DNA of 26,658 bases from JBDUDK01 sp040002995 (GTDB lineage Bacteria > Actinomycetota > Acidimicrobiia > Acidimicrobiales > Ilumatobacteraceae): the NCBI GenBank assembly GCA_040002995.1, contig JBDUDK010000152.1, positions 1-26,658 on the forward strand. The letters are read 5' to 3'. Shown here in pieces: positions 1 to 7,848 of the stretch. Every line of letters begins with the position of its first letter. Within the stretch, counting starts at the first letter, position 1. The notes under the pieces were generated by a model, which saw nothing but the letters and a program-made list of their open reading frames with translations, did no database searches and was not told the DNA's origin. A program made the translations under genes and the position numbers.

Positions 1-763
1 GTTGGCGACCGGCGCGGGCCTCCTCGACCGGGTCGGCGGTGAGCGAGTAGCGGATGGTGTCGCCGATGCCCTCGGCGAGCAGCGTCGCGATGCCGGCCGT
101 GGCCTTGAGCAGCCCCGTCGGGAGCGGACCCGCCTCGGTCACGCCGAGGTGGAGGGGGTGGTCGGTGACGTCGGCCAGTTGCCGGTAGGCCTCGATCATC
201 AAGGGAACGCTCGACGCCTTGACGGAGATCTTCACGTCGTTGAAGCCGACCTCGGCGAAATAGGCCAGCTCGATCTGGGCCGACTCCACCATCGCCTCGG
301 GCGTGACCTTGCCCCCGTACTTCTCATAGAGCGACGAGTCGAGCGAGCCTCCGTTTACGCCGATACGGATCGGGACGTTGCGGTCCTTGCACTCCTGCGC
401 GACCGCCTTGATGTGCGCGGGGTTGCGAATGTTCCCCGGGTTGAGGCGCAGGCACTGCACGCCCGCTTCGAGCGCGGCGAGCGCCATGCGGTACTGGTGG
501 TGGATGTCGGCGATGATGGGCACCGGCGAGCGCGGGACGATCTGAGCCAGGCCTTCCGCCGCCTCGATTTCGTTGCAGGTGCAACGAACGATGTCGCAAC
601 CGGCCGCGGCGAGCGCATAAATCTGCTGGAGCGTGCCTTCGACATCGCTTGTCTTCGTGATGGTCATCGACTGGACGCTGATCGGCGCGTCGCCCCCGAC
701 GGCCACTTTTCCTACATGGATCTGGCGGGTCTTGCGACGGGGGAACGGCGACTCGACGAGCAC
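1..763 (-). CDS. ispG: 4-hydroxy-3-methylbut-2-enyl diphosphate synthase (IspG/GcpE), C-terminus cut off by window edge
   Basis: IspG is the [4Fe-4S] enzyme that reduces methylerythritol cyclodiphosphate to HMBPP in the MEP isoprenoid pathway. Only the N-terminal 254 codons are present. Reading the minus strand from a GTG at 763 gives RRKTRQIHVGKVAVGG, then QSMTITKTSDVEGT, IVRCTCNE, PIIADIHHQYRMAL, LRLNPGNIRNP and IRIGVNGGSLD, the order typical of the IspG TIM barrel. The part carrying the cluster-binding cysteines lies beyond position 1. The GTG start is 3 bp after the stop of the upstream protease gene, so the two are almost certainly cotranscribed. Order dxr-protease-ispG matches Mycobacterium dxr-rip1-gcpE. 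The frame is open to the window edge, so the truncation is due to the window and not a broken gene. Confidence 0.93.
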   Translation of the reverse strand, partial: MLVESPFPRRKTRQIHVGKVAVGGDAPISVQSMTITKTSDVEGTLQQIYALAAAGCDIVRCTCNEIEAAEGLAQIVPRSPVPIIADIHHQYRMALAALEAGVQCLRLNPGNIRNPAHIKAVAQECKDRNVPIRIGVNGGSLDSSLYEKYGGKVTPEAMVESAQIELAYFAEVGFNDVKISVKASSVPLMIEAYRQLADVTDHPLHLGVTEAGPLPTGLLKATAGIATLLAEGIGDTIRYSLTADPVEEARAGRQ

Positions 764-766
764 CGC

Positions 767-2044
767 TCAGCCCCCTATCCCTCTCGTGATGTCGAGGTAG
801 GCCGAAGTTACGAACAGCAGACCCATCGCCAGAACGACCGCGTACGTGAGCGGCATGAGCTTGGTGATGTCGGCGTGGTACATCGGCTGGCCCTTGCGGG
901 TGCGCAACCGTTCGTAGACGGCAATCGCCACATGCCCGCCGTCGAGCGGAAGCAGCGGGATCAGGTTGAAGACCCCGATGAACACGTTGAACAGCACCAT
1001 GAGCTCGAGGACATAGGGCAGGCCGGCGTGCGACGCGTCACCGCCGAGGTCAACAAGGCCGATCACTGAGATCGGTCGGTCTTCGTTCGCGGGCTTGCCG
1101 CCCGGAGCCGTCGTGTTGGGCTTGTTCATCAGCGTGCTCACGTAGTTCGTCACGCCGCGCGGGCTGAAGAAATGGCCGATGCCGGTGAACGCGTTCTTGA
1201 ACGAGGTGACGTAGAGCGAGCCGGTATCGCTGAACGCGGCACCGAGCGATGGACGGACCAGCTCGAGCTGTATGCCGAAGCCGAGGAAGCCGACCGCCTC
1301 TCCGGCCGAGTTGTGGTCGGCAAGGCGGGCCTTGGTCTCGAAGGTGCGACCGTCTCGGTTCACGCTGATGCTCGCCTGCTCGCCCGGATGGGCGCGTATG
1401 TACGTCACCGCCTCCGTGTGGTTCTGCATGGACACGCCGTTGATGACGACGAGCTTGTCGCCCGCGGCCAGACCGGCAACGGCAGCGGGGCTCCCCGGTA
1501 CCACGGTGGTGATGTGCCAATGGTCGTCGCTCGGCTTGCCGTACCCGGCCACCAACGCGAAGGCGAGTAGCAGAGCGAGCAGGAAATGCATGGTGGAACC
1601 GGCGACAGCGACGGACACCCGACGCCAAAACGGCTTGTTGCGGTACGCGCGATCCTCGTCGGCCGGATCGACCGGGTCGAGGTTGTGCATACCGGAGATG
1701 CGCACATACGCACCAAGCGGCAGCGCCTTGACGCCGTACTCGGTCTCCCCCTTGCGAAAAGACCAGATGCGCGGGCCGAAGCCGATGAAGAACTGCGTGA
1801 CCTTCATACCCGCCCACTTCGCGGTCACGTAGTGGCCGAGTTCGTGCAGGAAAATCATCAACAAGATCGCGAGGACGAAGAACAGTGACGCCCAGCCCCT
1901 CGTGAAGGCGAGCGTCGCCGCCAGTACCAGAAGCAGGATCAGGCCGGCGTGGTTACCCCAACCCCGCTCGGTCGGTTGCGGGGATCCGGCGAGCGGGCCG
2001 GCGCGGGGCGGGCTCAGAGGCGGCGGCGGGAGAACGTCGGTCAT
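767..2044 (-). CDS. rip1: Site-2 intramembrane zinc metalloprotease, RseP/Rip1 family (M50)
   Basis: Membrane-embedded M50 protease (425 aa) that cleaves transmembrane anti-sigma factors or other membrane substrates after a first cut by another protease. Visible features: a proline-rich cytoplasmic N-terminus (residues 1-30); a hydrophobic segment at about 34-48; the zinc motif HELGH at 67-71 inside a second membrane segment; the sequence PLGAYVRISGM after it; a single PDZ region near 185-240; and, near the C-terminus, NLIPLLPLDGGH, which supplies the third metal ligand (Asp of LDGG). The ATG start overlaps the dxr stop as ATGA, so translation is probably coupled. One PDZ domain and this position between dxr and ispG are the actinobacterial Rip1 arrangement. 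Its substrates are not evident from the window. Confidence 0.93.
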   Translation of the reverse strand: MTDVLPPPPLSPPRAGPLAGSPQPTERGWGNHAGLILLLVLAATLAFTRGWASLFFVLAILLMIFLHELGHYVTAKWAGMKVTQFFIGFGPRIWSFRKGETEYGVKALPLGAYVRISGMHNLDPVDPADEDRAYRNKPFWRRVSVAVAGSTMHFLLALLLAFALVAGYGKPSDDHWHITTVVPGSPAAVAGLAAGDKLVVINGVSMQNHTEAVTYIRAHPGEQASISVNRDGRTFETKARLADHNSAGEAVGFLGFGIQLELVRPSLGAAFSDTGSLYVTSFKNAFTGIGHFFSPRGVTNYVSTLMNKPNTTAPGGKPANEDRPISVIGLVDLGGDASHAGLPYVLELMVLFNVFIGVFNLIPLLPLDGGHVAIAVYERLRTRKGQPMYHADITKLMPLTYAVVLAMGLLFVTSAYLDITRGIGG

Positions 2045-3189
2045 CAGGGCTTCCTGGTCTCGATGGCCCGCGCGGCGGCGGCCCGTCCCTTTCTATCGGC
2101 CGCAATGATGTCGTCCACGAGTGTGGCGTGTGCCCCATCGTGGACCTGGAGGGCGGCGTCGATGACTTCGGCCACGGCCGACCAACCGATCTGTCCCTTG
2201 AGAAAGGCGGCGACCGCAACCTCGTTGGCCGCGTTCAACCAGGCGGGGGCGGTGCCGCCGGCCCGGCCGGCCGCATAGGCGAGCGCGAGACAGCGGAATG
2301 TTTCGACGTCGGGCGCTTCGAAATCGAGCCGGCCGAGCGTCGCCCAGTCGACGCGACCGAACGGGGTCGAGATGCGCTCTGGATAGGCCAGGGCGTAGCC
2401 GATGGGCAGGCGCATGTCGGGGAGCGACAGCTGGGCGATGGTGGCGGCGTCGGTGAACTCGACCATCGAGTGCACGATCGACTGCGGATGCACCACCACC
2501 TCGATCCTGTCGTAGTCGACGCCGAACAGCTCGTGGGCCTCGATGACTTCGAGGCCTTTGTTCATGAGCGTGCTCGAGTCGACGGTGATCTTCGGACCCA
2601 TCCGCCATGTCGGATGAGCCAACGCGTCGTCGATGGTGACATGGGCGAGCTCGGCGGCCGTACGCCCGCGGAACGGGCCACCGCTCGCCGTGAGCACGAT
2701 GCGGGCGACCTCGACGCCGGCCCGGGCCGACGCCCTCAGGCACTGGTGCACGGCGCAGTGCTCGCTGTCGACAGGAATGAGCTCGGCACCGGGCGTAGCC
2801 CGAAGCGGGGCGACGACGGGGCCCGCCGCGATGAGGCTCTCCTTGTTGGCCAGCGCCAGTCGCCGGCCGGCGCGCAGCGCGCTCAGCGTCACCGGAAGCC
2901 CCGCGAAACCGACGACGGCGTTGACCACCACGTCGGCCGCGTCGGCGAGGTCGGCCATCTCGGCCACGACGTCGGCGAACGGGAGCCGCTCCGCGACCTC
3001 GGCGCGACGCGACGGGTCGGCCACGGCGACGACTTTGGGACGAAACTCGAGCGCCTGCTCGATCAGCGCCTCGACCGACGACCCAACACCAAGTCCGACG
3101 ATCTCGAAGCGGTCACGCTCCGCCCGTACGACGTCGAGCGTCTGCGTACCGATCGAGCCGCTACTCCCGGCGATGGCGACCCTCGTCAC
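2044..3189 (-). CDS. dxr: 1-deoxy-D-xylulose 5-phosphate reductoisomerase
   Basis: Second enzyme of the MEP pathway: it rearranges and reduces DXP to 2-C-methyl-erythritol 4-phosphate with NADPH and a divalent metal. The frame is open further upstream, but the family N-terminus RVAIAGSSGSIGTQTL follows a GTG at 3189, which has GGAG about 5 nt before it, so I place the start there (381 aa). Motifs in order: NADPH loop GSSGSIG (about 8-14), ANKESLIAAGP, the metal-binding VDSEHCAVHQCL, SGGPFRG, and the substrate-binding stretch WRMGPKITVDSSTLMNKGLE. It lies 44 bp downstream of cdsA and overlaps the following protease gene by 4 bp. No odd features; the identification is secure. Confidence 0.95.
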   Translation of the reverse strand: MTRVAIAGSSGSIGTQTLDVVRAERDRFEIVGLGVGSSVEALIEQALEFRPKVVAVADPSRRAEVAERLPFADVVAEMADLADAADVVVNAVVGFAGLPVTLSALRAGRRLALANKESLIAAGPVVAPLRATPGAELIPVDSEHCAVHQCLRASARAGVEVARIVLTASGGPFRGRTAAELAHVTIDDALAHPTWRMGPKITVDSSTLMNKGLEVIEAHELFGVDYDRIEVVVHPQSIVHSMVEFTDAATIAQLSLPDMRLPIGYALAYPERISTPFGRVDWATLGRLDFEAPDVETFRCLALAYAAGRAGGTAPAWLNAANEVAVAAFLKGQIGWSAVAEVIDAALQVHDGAHATLVDDIIAADRKGRAAAARAIETRKP

Positions 3190-3233
3190 CGCTCCAGTCT
3201 CCCAGGCATTGGCCACCCCACGAGCGCAGGAAA

Positions 3234-4547
3234 TCAGAAGATGTTCAGCACCTGACACAGGAGGTAGGTCGCGGGCAACGAGAACAGCAGGCCGTCGAAG
3301 CGGTCGAGGAGACCGCCATGGCCGGGTAGCGCGCTGCCCATGTCCTTCAGGCCGAGATCGCGTTTGATCATCGACTCACTGAGGTCGCCGAGGCACGCGG
3401 CGAACGCCACCACGACGCCCAGCTGGAACGCATGTATGCCCTTCGTCCACGGGTGCAGCGGGCCGATCACCTGCAACATCATCGCGACGACGACGGTGAC
3501 TACACCGCCGCCGATGAGGCCTTCCCAGGTCTTGTTCGGGCTGACCGCCGGCGACAGCTGCGTGCGTCCCGCCGACGAGCCGACGAGCAGTCCGCCAACT
3601 TCAAACGAGACGGTGCAGACGACGCACGCAAGGAGGATGCCGATGCCGTTCGGCAACAGGAGAATGGCGGCGCCGAAGCTTCCGAGTACGCCGACATAGC
3701 CCACCGTGGCGAGCGTGACCGCGATGTTGGGTACCGGCCGGCTTTCTTGATCGGCGAACAGGTACCACAAGAGAGTGGCGACGACCGCGACCGCCAGCAC
3801 GACCGGAACGGTGCTCAATCCGTGCCAGTAAATGGCGAGCGGAAGACTCGCGATGGTGAGCAATCCGAGCAACGTTGCCGGCCGGTAGCCGACCGATCGC
3901 AGCGACGCGTACAGCTCGGCGCCGGACGCGACGAGCGCGGCGACGATGAGACCGACCACGAATCTCGGACCCGCTGCACAGAGCGCAAGGAAAAGACCTC
4001 CGAGCGCGGCACCGACTGCGATCGCGATCGGCATGTTGCGTCCTCCCGTACCGCGGGTCGCGGTGAACCCGTTGCTCTCCGGCGCGCGGCGCGATGACGC
4101 GGACGGCGGAGGATTGCGGTCGGCTCCGCGCGTGCGTATCGGCGTGACGCGCGGCGATGAGGCCGGCTCATCAAGGCTCGCGAGAAACGCATTCTCTCCC
4201 GACGGAGGATCGGCCTCATCGGTGGGGTCATCGGATGCAGCAGAAAGCTGGGCGCCTTCGGCGAACAATCCGAGGTCGTCGAAGTCGACGTTGGAGAACG
4301 CGCCTCTGTCGTCGCGCCACGACGGCGGTTGGGACGGCAATGTCGCCCACGCGTCGAGATCCTCTTTGTCGGAGTCGGCGAAGAGGTTCGGCACTTCGCC
4401 CGTGGGCGGTTCTGACCAATGCGGAAGGTCGTCGGCGGATGCGAAGCGCAGCACCGGCTCGGAGGCGTCGTCGCCGATGATCCGCACGCTCTCGACTGTC
4501 GGATCGCCCCCGCCAGCGTCGTCGAGTCCCTCGTCCTCGTCGCTCAT
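3234..4547 (-). CDS. cdsA: Phosphatidate cytidylyltransferase (CDP-diacylglycerol synthase) with long acidic N-terminal extension
   Basis: Integral membrane enzyme that condenses CTP with phosphatidate to CDP-diacylglycerol, the precursor of phospholipids. The protein is 437 aa, while most CdsA proteins are near 270-310 aa. The first about 165 residues are low-complexity and rich in Asp, Glu, Ser and Pro (MSDEDEGLDDAGGGDPTVES at the start), so probably disordered and cytoplasmic. The membrane part begins at about residue 172 (MPIAIAVGAALGGLFLALC) and has multiple hydrophobic segments. The family signatures are SPNKTWEGLIGG and CLGDLSESMIKRDLGLKD, followed by PGHGGLLDRFDGL. The distal ATG is backed by a strong GGAGGGGG ribosome site, so I keep the long form; an internal start at the MPIAIAVG methionine is the alternative. 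It sits between frr and dxr. Confidence 0.92.
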   Translation of the reverse strand: MSDEDEGLDDAGGGDPTVESVRIIGDDASEPVLRFASADDLPHWSEPPTGEVPNLFADSDKEDLDAWATLPSQPPSWRDDRGAFSNVDFDDLGLFAEGAQLSAASDDPTDEADPPSGENAFLASLDEPASSPRVTPIRTRGADRNPPPSASSRRAPESNGFTATRGTGGRNMPIAIAVGAALGGLFLALCAAGPRFVVGLIVAALVASGAELYASLRSVGYRPATLLGLLTIASLPLAIYWHGLSTVPVVLAVAVVATLLWYLFADQESRPVPNIAVTLATVGYVGVLGSFGAAILLLPNGIGILLACVVCTVSFEVGGLLVGSSAGRTQLSPAVSPNKTWEGLIGGGVVTVVVAMMLQVIGPLHPWTKGIHAFQLGVVVAFAACLGDLSESMIKRDLGLKDMGSALPGHGGLLDRFDGLLFSLPATYLLCQVLNIF

Positions 4548-4570
4548 CGTCGTCCCCCTCCGTGCCCCCC

Positions 4571-5128
4571 TTACACCTCGAGGAGCTCGTGTTCCTTCTT
4601 CGCCAAGGCCCGGTCGATCTCCTCTATGTGGTCGTGGGTGATCTTCTCGAGTTCCCGTTCCGCCCGTTCAAGCTCGTTGGCTGAGATCCTCGACTCCTTC
4701 TCGGCCGCCTCGAGATGTTTGCGCGCGTCGCGCCGCACATTACGGACCGCGACCCGCCCGTCCTCGGCATGGTGCTTCACGACCTTCACGTATTCCTTGC
4801 GCCGTTCCTCGGTCAGGGGTGGGAACGCGAGGCGTATGACCTGGCCATCGTTGGCCGGATTCATGCCGAGATCGCTGTCTCGGATGGCCTTCTCGATCGC
4901 GCCCATCGCGTTGCGATCATGCGGTTTCACGATCAGCAAACGAGCCTCGGGCACGCTGAAACCCGCCAGCTGCTGCAGCGGCACTTCGGCGCCGTAGTAA
5001 TCGACGAGGAGCTTCTCGACGAGGGCGGGCGTGGCGCGGCCGGTACGTATCGTCGAGAACTGGCCGCCGGTGTGCTCGACCGCCTTGGCCATCTTGTCGA
5101 TGGCCTCGAGGAGCGTCTCGTCGATCAC
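4571..5128 (-). CDS. frr: Ribosome recycling factor
   Basis: Releases the post-termination 70S ribosome from mRNA together with EF-G. A GTG start at 5128 overlaps the pyrH stop (GTGA) and gives 185 aa, exactly the usual length of the family; the longer upstream reading would add 13 residues inside pyrH. Motifs: HTGGQFSTIRTGRATPALVE near residues 18-37, VPLQQLAGFSVPEARLL, IRLAFPPLTEERRKEYVK, and the closing coiled region ending ALAKKEHELLEV. Lies between pyrH and cdsA as in other actinobacteria; the 4 bp overlap suggests translational coupling to pyrH. Confidence 0.96.
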   Translation of the reverse strand: MIDETLLEAIDKMAKAVEHTGGQFSTIRTGRATPALVEKLLVDYYGAEVPLQQLAGFSVPEARLLIVKPHDRNAMGAIEKAIRDSDLGMNPANDGQVIRLAFPPLTEERRKEYVKVVKHHAEDGRVAVRNVRRDARKHLEAAEKESRISANELERAERELEKITHDHIEEIDRALAKKEHELLEV

Positions 5129-5856
5129 CGGACCAGCGTACCGATTGGGCGCCCTTCCAAAACGCAACGAACATTGCCGGGGCGCGAGATGTCGAAGACG
5201 ACGATCGGCAGATCGTTGTCCATGCAGAACGTGATCGCCGTGGAGTCCATCACTTTGAGGCCCTTGCTCAGCACTTCGAAGTAGGAAAGCTCGTCGTACT
5301 TCGTTGCCGTCGCATCGAGTTTCGGATCAGCGGTGTAGATGCCGTCGACACCAGAATGCGTCCCCTTCAGAATCGCCTGCGCGTCGATCTCGGCGGCACG
5401 TAGCGCCGCGGCCGTGTCGGTGGTGAAGAACGGGTTGCCGGTGCCCGCGGCGAAGATCACGACGCGGCCCTTCTCCAGATGGCGAATGGCCCGCCTGCGA
5501 ATGTAGGGCTCGGCCACTTTGGCCATTTCGAGCGCGGTCATCACGCGCGTGGGTTGGTCGATCTGCTCGAGCGCGTCCTGTAGCGCGAGCGCGTTGATCA
5601 CCGTGGCGAGCATGCCCATGTGATCGGACTGCGTGGCGTCCATGCCCACGCTCGCCCCCACCCGGCCCCGCCAGAAGTTGCCGCCGCCCACCACGACGGC
5701 CACGTCGACGTCGAGGTTCACCCGCGCGTCGCGGATCTCGGCCGCGACGGTGGACACGACCGATTGATCGATGCCGAAGCCCGTCGGCTCTGCGAGCGCC
5801 TCCCCGGACAACTTCAACACGATGCGGTTCCATCGTGCTTTCGGCGAGGCGCTCAC
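5125..5856 (-). CDS. pyrH: UMP kinase
   Basis: Hexameric amino-acid-kinase-fold enzyme phosphorylating UMP to UDP with ATP (243 aa, family-typical). Visible: RIVLKLSGEAL at the N-terminus (phosphate loop), VAVVVGGGNFWRG, the UMP-binding region DHMGMLATVINALALQDALE, and FAAGTGNPFFTTDTAAALRA (nucleotide site), followed by KGTHSGVDGIYTADP. The start is a GTG 3 bp after the tsf stop. Downstream it overlaps frr by 4 bp. Part of the rpsB-tsf-pyrH-frr transcription unit. Confidence 0.96.
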   Translation of the reverse strand: MSASPKARWNRIVLKLSGEALAEPTGFGIDQSVVSTVAAEIRDARVNLDVDVAVVVGGGNFWRGRVGASVGMDATQSDHMGMLATVINALALQDALEQIDQPTRVMTALEMAKVAEPYIRRRAIRHLEKGRVVIFAAGTGNPFFTTDTAAALRAAEIDAQAILKGTHSGVDGIYTADPKLDATATKYDELSYFEVLSKGLKVMDSTAITFCMDNDLPIVVFDISRPGNVRCVLEGRPIGTLVR

Positions 5857-5859
5857 ACC

Positions 5860-6648
5860 TCAGCCGATCTCGACTTGGGCGTAGCGCACGATGGTGGCTC
5901 CCTTGAGGTACTGGGTGACCGATTGCTTGTCGTCCTTGGCGTACGGCTGGTCGAGGAGGCATATCTCCTTGAAGAACCCGTTGAGCTTGCCCTCGACGAT
6001 CTTGGGCAAGGCCGCCTCGGGTTTTCCCTCGTTGCGCGTCTGGGCGAGAAGAGTGGCCCGTTCGTGCTCCACGGTCTCGGCGGGCACTTCGTCGCGGTTC
6101 AGGTACTTGGGACGCGCGAACCCGATGTGCACGGCGATGTCGTGCGCGAGTTCCTGGGTGCCCCCGGCGAGCTCGACGAGTACGGCGTTGACGCCGCGAC
6201 CGCCCTGCCGGTGCAGATAGTTGTCGAGCAGATTGGCGGGCGCCGCCTCGAAGCGCACGACGCGACCGAGCTCGATCTTTTCCTTCAGTGCGATCTTCAG
6301 ATCGTCGAGCTGGCTCTGACGCTCGGCCACCGCGCTTTCACCTTTCGCGGCGACGAGTTCGGCCATGTCCTCGGCGAGGGCCTTGAAACCGATGGATGAT
6401 GCGACGAAGTCGGTCTCACACTTCAGCGCCACGATCGCGCCGACGCCATCGGCGACGACGAGAGCCACCGCGCCTTGCGCGTTCTCGCGCTCGTCGCGTA
6501 CGGCCATCTTGGCCAAGCCCTTCTCCCGCAGGAGTTGCTTGGCGGCCTCCATGTCGCCCGCGGTCTCTTCGAGCGCGCGCTTCGCGTCCATCATGCCGGC
6601 GCCCGTGGCCTGGCGCAGCGCCTGCACGTCTTTGGCAGTGAACGACAT
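5860..6648 (-). CDS. tsf: Elongation factor Ts
   Basis: Guanine-nucleotide exchange factor that recycles EF-Tu. The 262 aa protein opens with the UBA-like N-terminal module (VQALRQATGAGMMDAKRALE), followed by the core with the conserved ETDFVA (TDFVA at 79-83) that inserts near the EF-Tu magnesium site, and a second dimerisation-like subdomain (HIGFARPKYLNRDEVP). The ATG lies 5 bp after the rpsB stop; its GGGGAG ribosome site lies in the final codons of rpsB, so the two are cotranscribed. Confidence 0.96.
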   Translation of the reverse strand: MSFTAKDVQALRQATGAGMMDAKRALEETAGDMEAAKQLLREKGLAKMAVRDERENAQGAVALVVADGVGAIVALKCETDFVASSIGFKALAEDMAELVAAKGESAVAERQSQLDDLKIALKEKIELGRVVRFEAAPANLLDNYLHRQGGRGVNAVLVELAGGTQELAHDIAVHIGFARPKYLNRDEVPAETVEHERATLLAQTRNEGKPEAALPKIVEGKLNGFFKEICLLDQPYAKDDKQSVTQYLKGATIVRYAQVEIG

Positions 6649-6653
6649 TGGTG

Positions 6654-7700
6654 TCAGGACTCCCCATCGTCAGTGGTGTCAACCGGATCGTCAGTGCTGT
6701 CAACCGGATCGTCAGTGCTGTCAACCGGATTGTCAGTGCTGTCAACCGGATTGTCAGTGCTGTCAACCGGATTGTCAGTGGTGTCAACGGTGTCCGGAAT
6801 TTCAATCGCCGACGCGAGCGGCGCGCTCGCGTCCTCGGCGACTGGAGCGGCGGGCGCCGAGGCCGCCGGCTTGGTCGGAGTGCGGGCGGCGGCGAGGCGG
6901 CGTTCCCGCTCGGCCTGTGCCGCAGCCGCCTGGCGACGGGCGTCGGCCTGCTCGGCATCGACGCGTGCCTGATCTTCGAAGCTACGGTTGCTGGCGGCGT
7001 CGCGGCGCTTGGCGGCGATGAGCCGGCCCTCGTCGATCGCGTCGGCGATGACGCGGCACATGAGCGTGCCGGCGCGAATGGCGTCGTCGTTACCGGGAAT
7101 GACGAAGTCGATGACGTCGGGATCGCAGTTGGTATCGACGACCGCGACCACCGGTATTCCGAGCTTGTTGGCCTCGGTAACCGCAATGTGCTCTTTCTTC
7201 GTGTCGAGCACGAACACCGCCTGCGGCAACTTGGTCATCGAGCGCATGCCGCCAAGATTCTTCTGAAGCTTCTCGAGCTCTCGCGTGAGGAGCAGCGCCT
7301 CCTTCTTGGGCATGGCCTCGAACTCGCCGGAGCTGCGCATCCGCTCGTACTCGAGCATCTTGCCGACCCGCTTGGAGATCGTCTCGAAGTTCGTGAGCAT
7401 CCCGCCCAGCCAGCGCTCGTTGACGTAGGGGACGCCGACCTTCATGGCGTAGCTCTGGATCGGATCCTGGGCCTGCTTCTTCGTGCCGATGAAGAGCACC
7501 GATCCACCGTCGGCGGCCAAATCACGGACGAACGTGTAGGCCTTTTCGATGCCCGTGAGCGTCTGGTGGAGATCGATGATGTAGACGCCGGCGCGCTCTC
7601 CGAAGATGAAGCGCTTCATTTTGGGGTTCCAGCGACGGGTCTGATGACCGAAGTGGACCCCGGCATCGAGTAGCTGGCGCATGCTGACGACAGCAGTCAT
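6654..7700 (-). CDS. rpsB: 30S ribosomal protein S2 with long C-terminal tail ending in acidic heptapeptide repeats
   Basis: Small-subunit protein S2 (348 aa). The start ATG at 7700 has a perfect GGAAGGAG ribosome site and gives the family N-terminus MTAVVSMRQLLDAGVHFGHQ; the frame is open upstream but that part is not S2-like. The core (RRWNPKMKRFIFGERAGVYI, FIGTKKQAQDPI, RWLGGMLTNFETI, DTKKEHIAVTEANKLGIPVV, VIPGNDDAIRA) ends near residue 225. After it come about 120 extra residues: an Arg/Ala/Glu-rich helical stretch, an Ala/Pro linker, then six seven-residue units of the type VDSTDNP. Extended S2 tails occur in actinobacteria, but this repeated acidic ending is unusual. First gene of the rpsB-tsf-pyrH-frr unit. 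Confidence 0.95.
   Translation of the reverse strand: MTAVVSMRQLLDAGVHFGHQTRRWNPKMKRFIFGERAGVYIIDLHQTLTGIEKAYTFVRDLAADGGSVLFIGTKKQAQDPIQSYAMKVGVPYVNERWLGGMLTNFETISKRVGKMLEYERMRSSGEFEAMPKKEALLLTRELEKLQKNLGGMRSMTKLPQAVFVLDTKKEHIAVTEANKLGIPVVAVVDTNCDPDVIDFVIPGNDDAIRAGTLMCRVIADAIDEGRLIAAKRRDAASNRSFEDQARVDAEQADARRQAAAAQAERERRLAAARTPTKPAASAPAAPVAEDASAPLASAIEIPDTVDTTDNPVDSTDNPVDSTDNPVDSTDDPVDSTDDPVDTTDDGES
6669..6794 (-). repeat. 21-bp tandem repeat (5 close copies plus 1 degenerate) inside rpsB
   Basis: Consecutive 21-bp units begin at 6669, 6690, 6711, 6732, 6753 and 6774. On the plus strand each reads GTCAGTGSTGTCAACCGGAT plus C or T; the last unit diverges after GTCAACGG. The repeats stay in frame and encode VD(S/T)TD(N/D)P, adding about 18 acidic residues to the end of S2. 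Neighbouring units differ by one or two bases, which points to recent expansion by slippage or unequal exchange. Confidence 0.97.
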
Positions 7701-7848
7701 GGGGTGCTCCTTCCCCGCGGTTGACGGTGTCGCCGACCCACGCCCCGAAGGGCGACCGCGGGCGGGCCGGGACGATGTTTCTAGGGAAAGCCCGAACAGA
7801 AGCCCCGCTCGGGAATCGGAGCCATCGTAGCGGCTCGGGCGCGGACCT
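7701..7848 (-). promoter_or_regulatory. rpsB promoter and 5' leader
   Basis: The 148 bp between the upstream hydrolase gene and rpsB. On the minus strand a TACGAT box (7824-7829) fits an actinobacterial -10; the -35 region (TGTGAA, 7848-7853) is weak. This would leave a leader of about 115 nt. The leader holds a GC hairpin with a UUCG loop (CGCCC-TTCG-GGGCG, 7741-7754) and ends in the strong GGAAGGAG site. A structured leader would suit S2 autoregulation, known for rpsB in other bacteria, but this is inference. Confidence 0.4.

Noticed and set aside
2..3255. Long plus-strand open frames antisense to ispG, the M50 protease and dxr
   Set aside because: They are complementary to conserved genes, carry no motif, and are expected where GC at third positions is high.
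6669..6794. The 21-bp tandem units as a CRISPR array or satellite
   Set aside because: There are no spacers between units, and they lie in frame inside rpsB.
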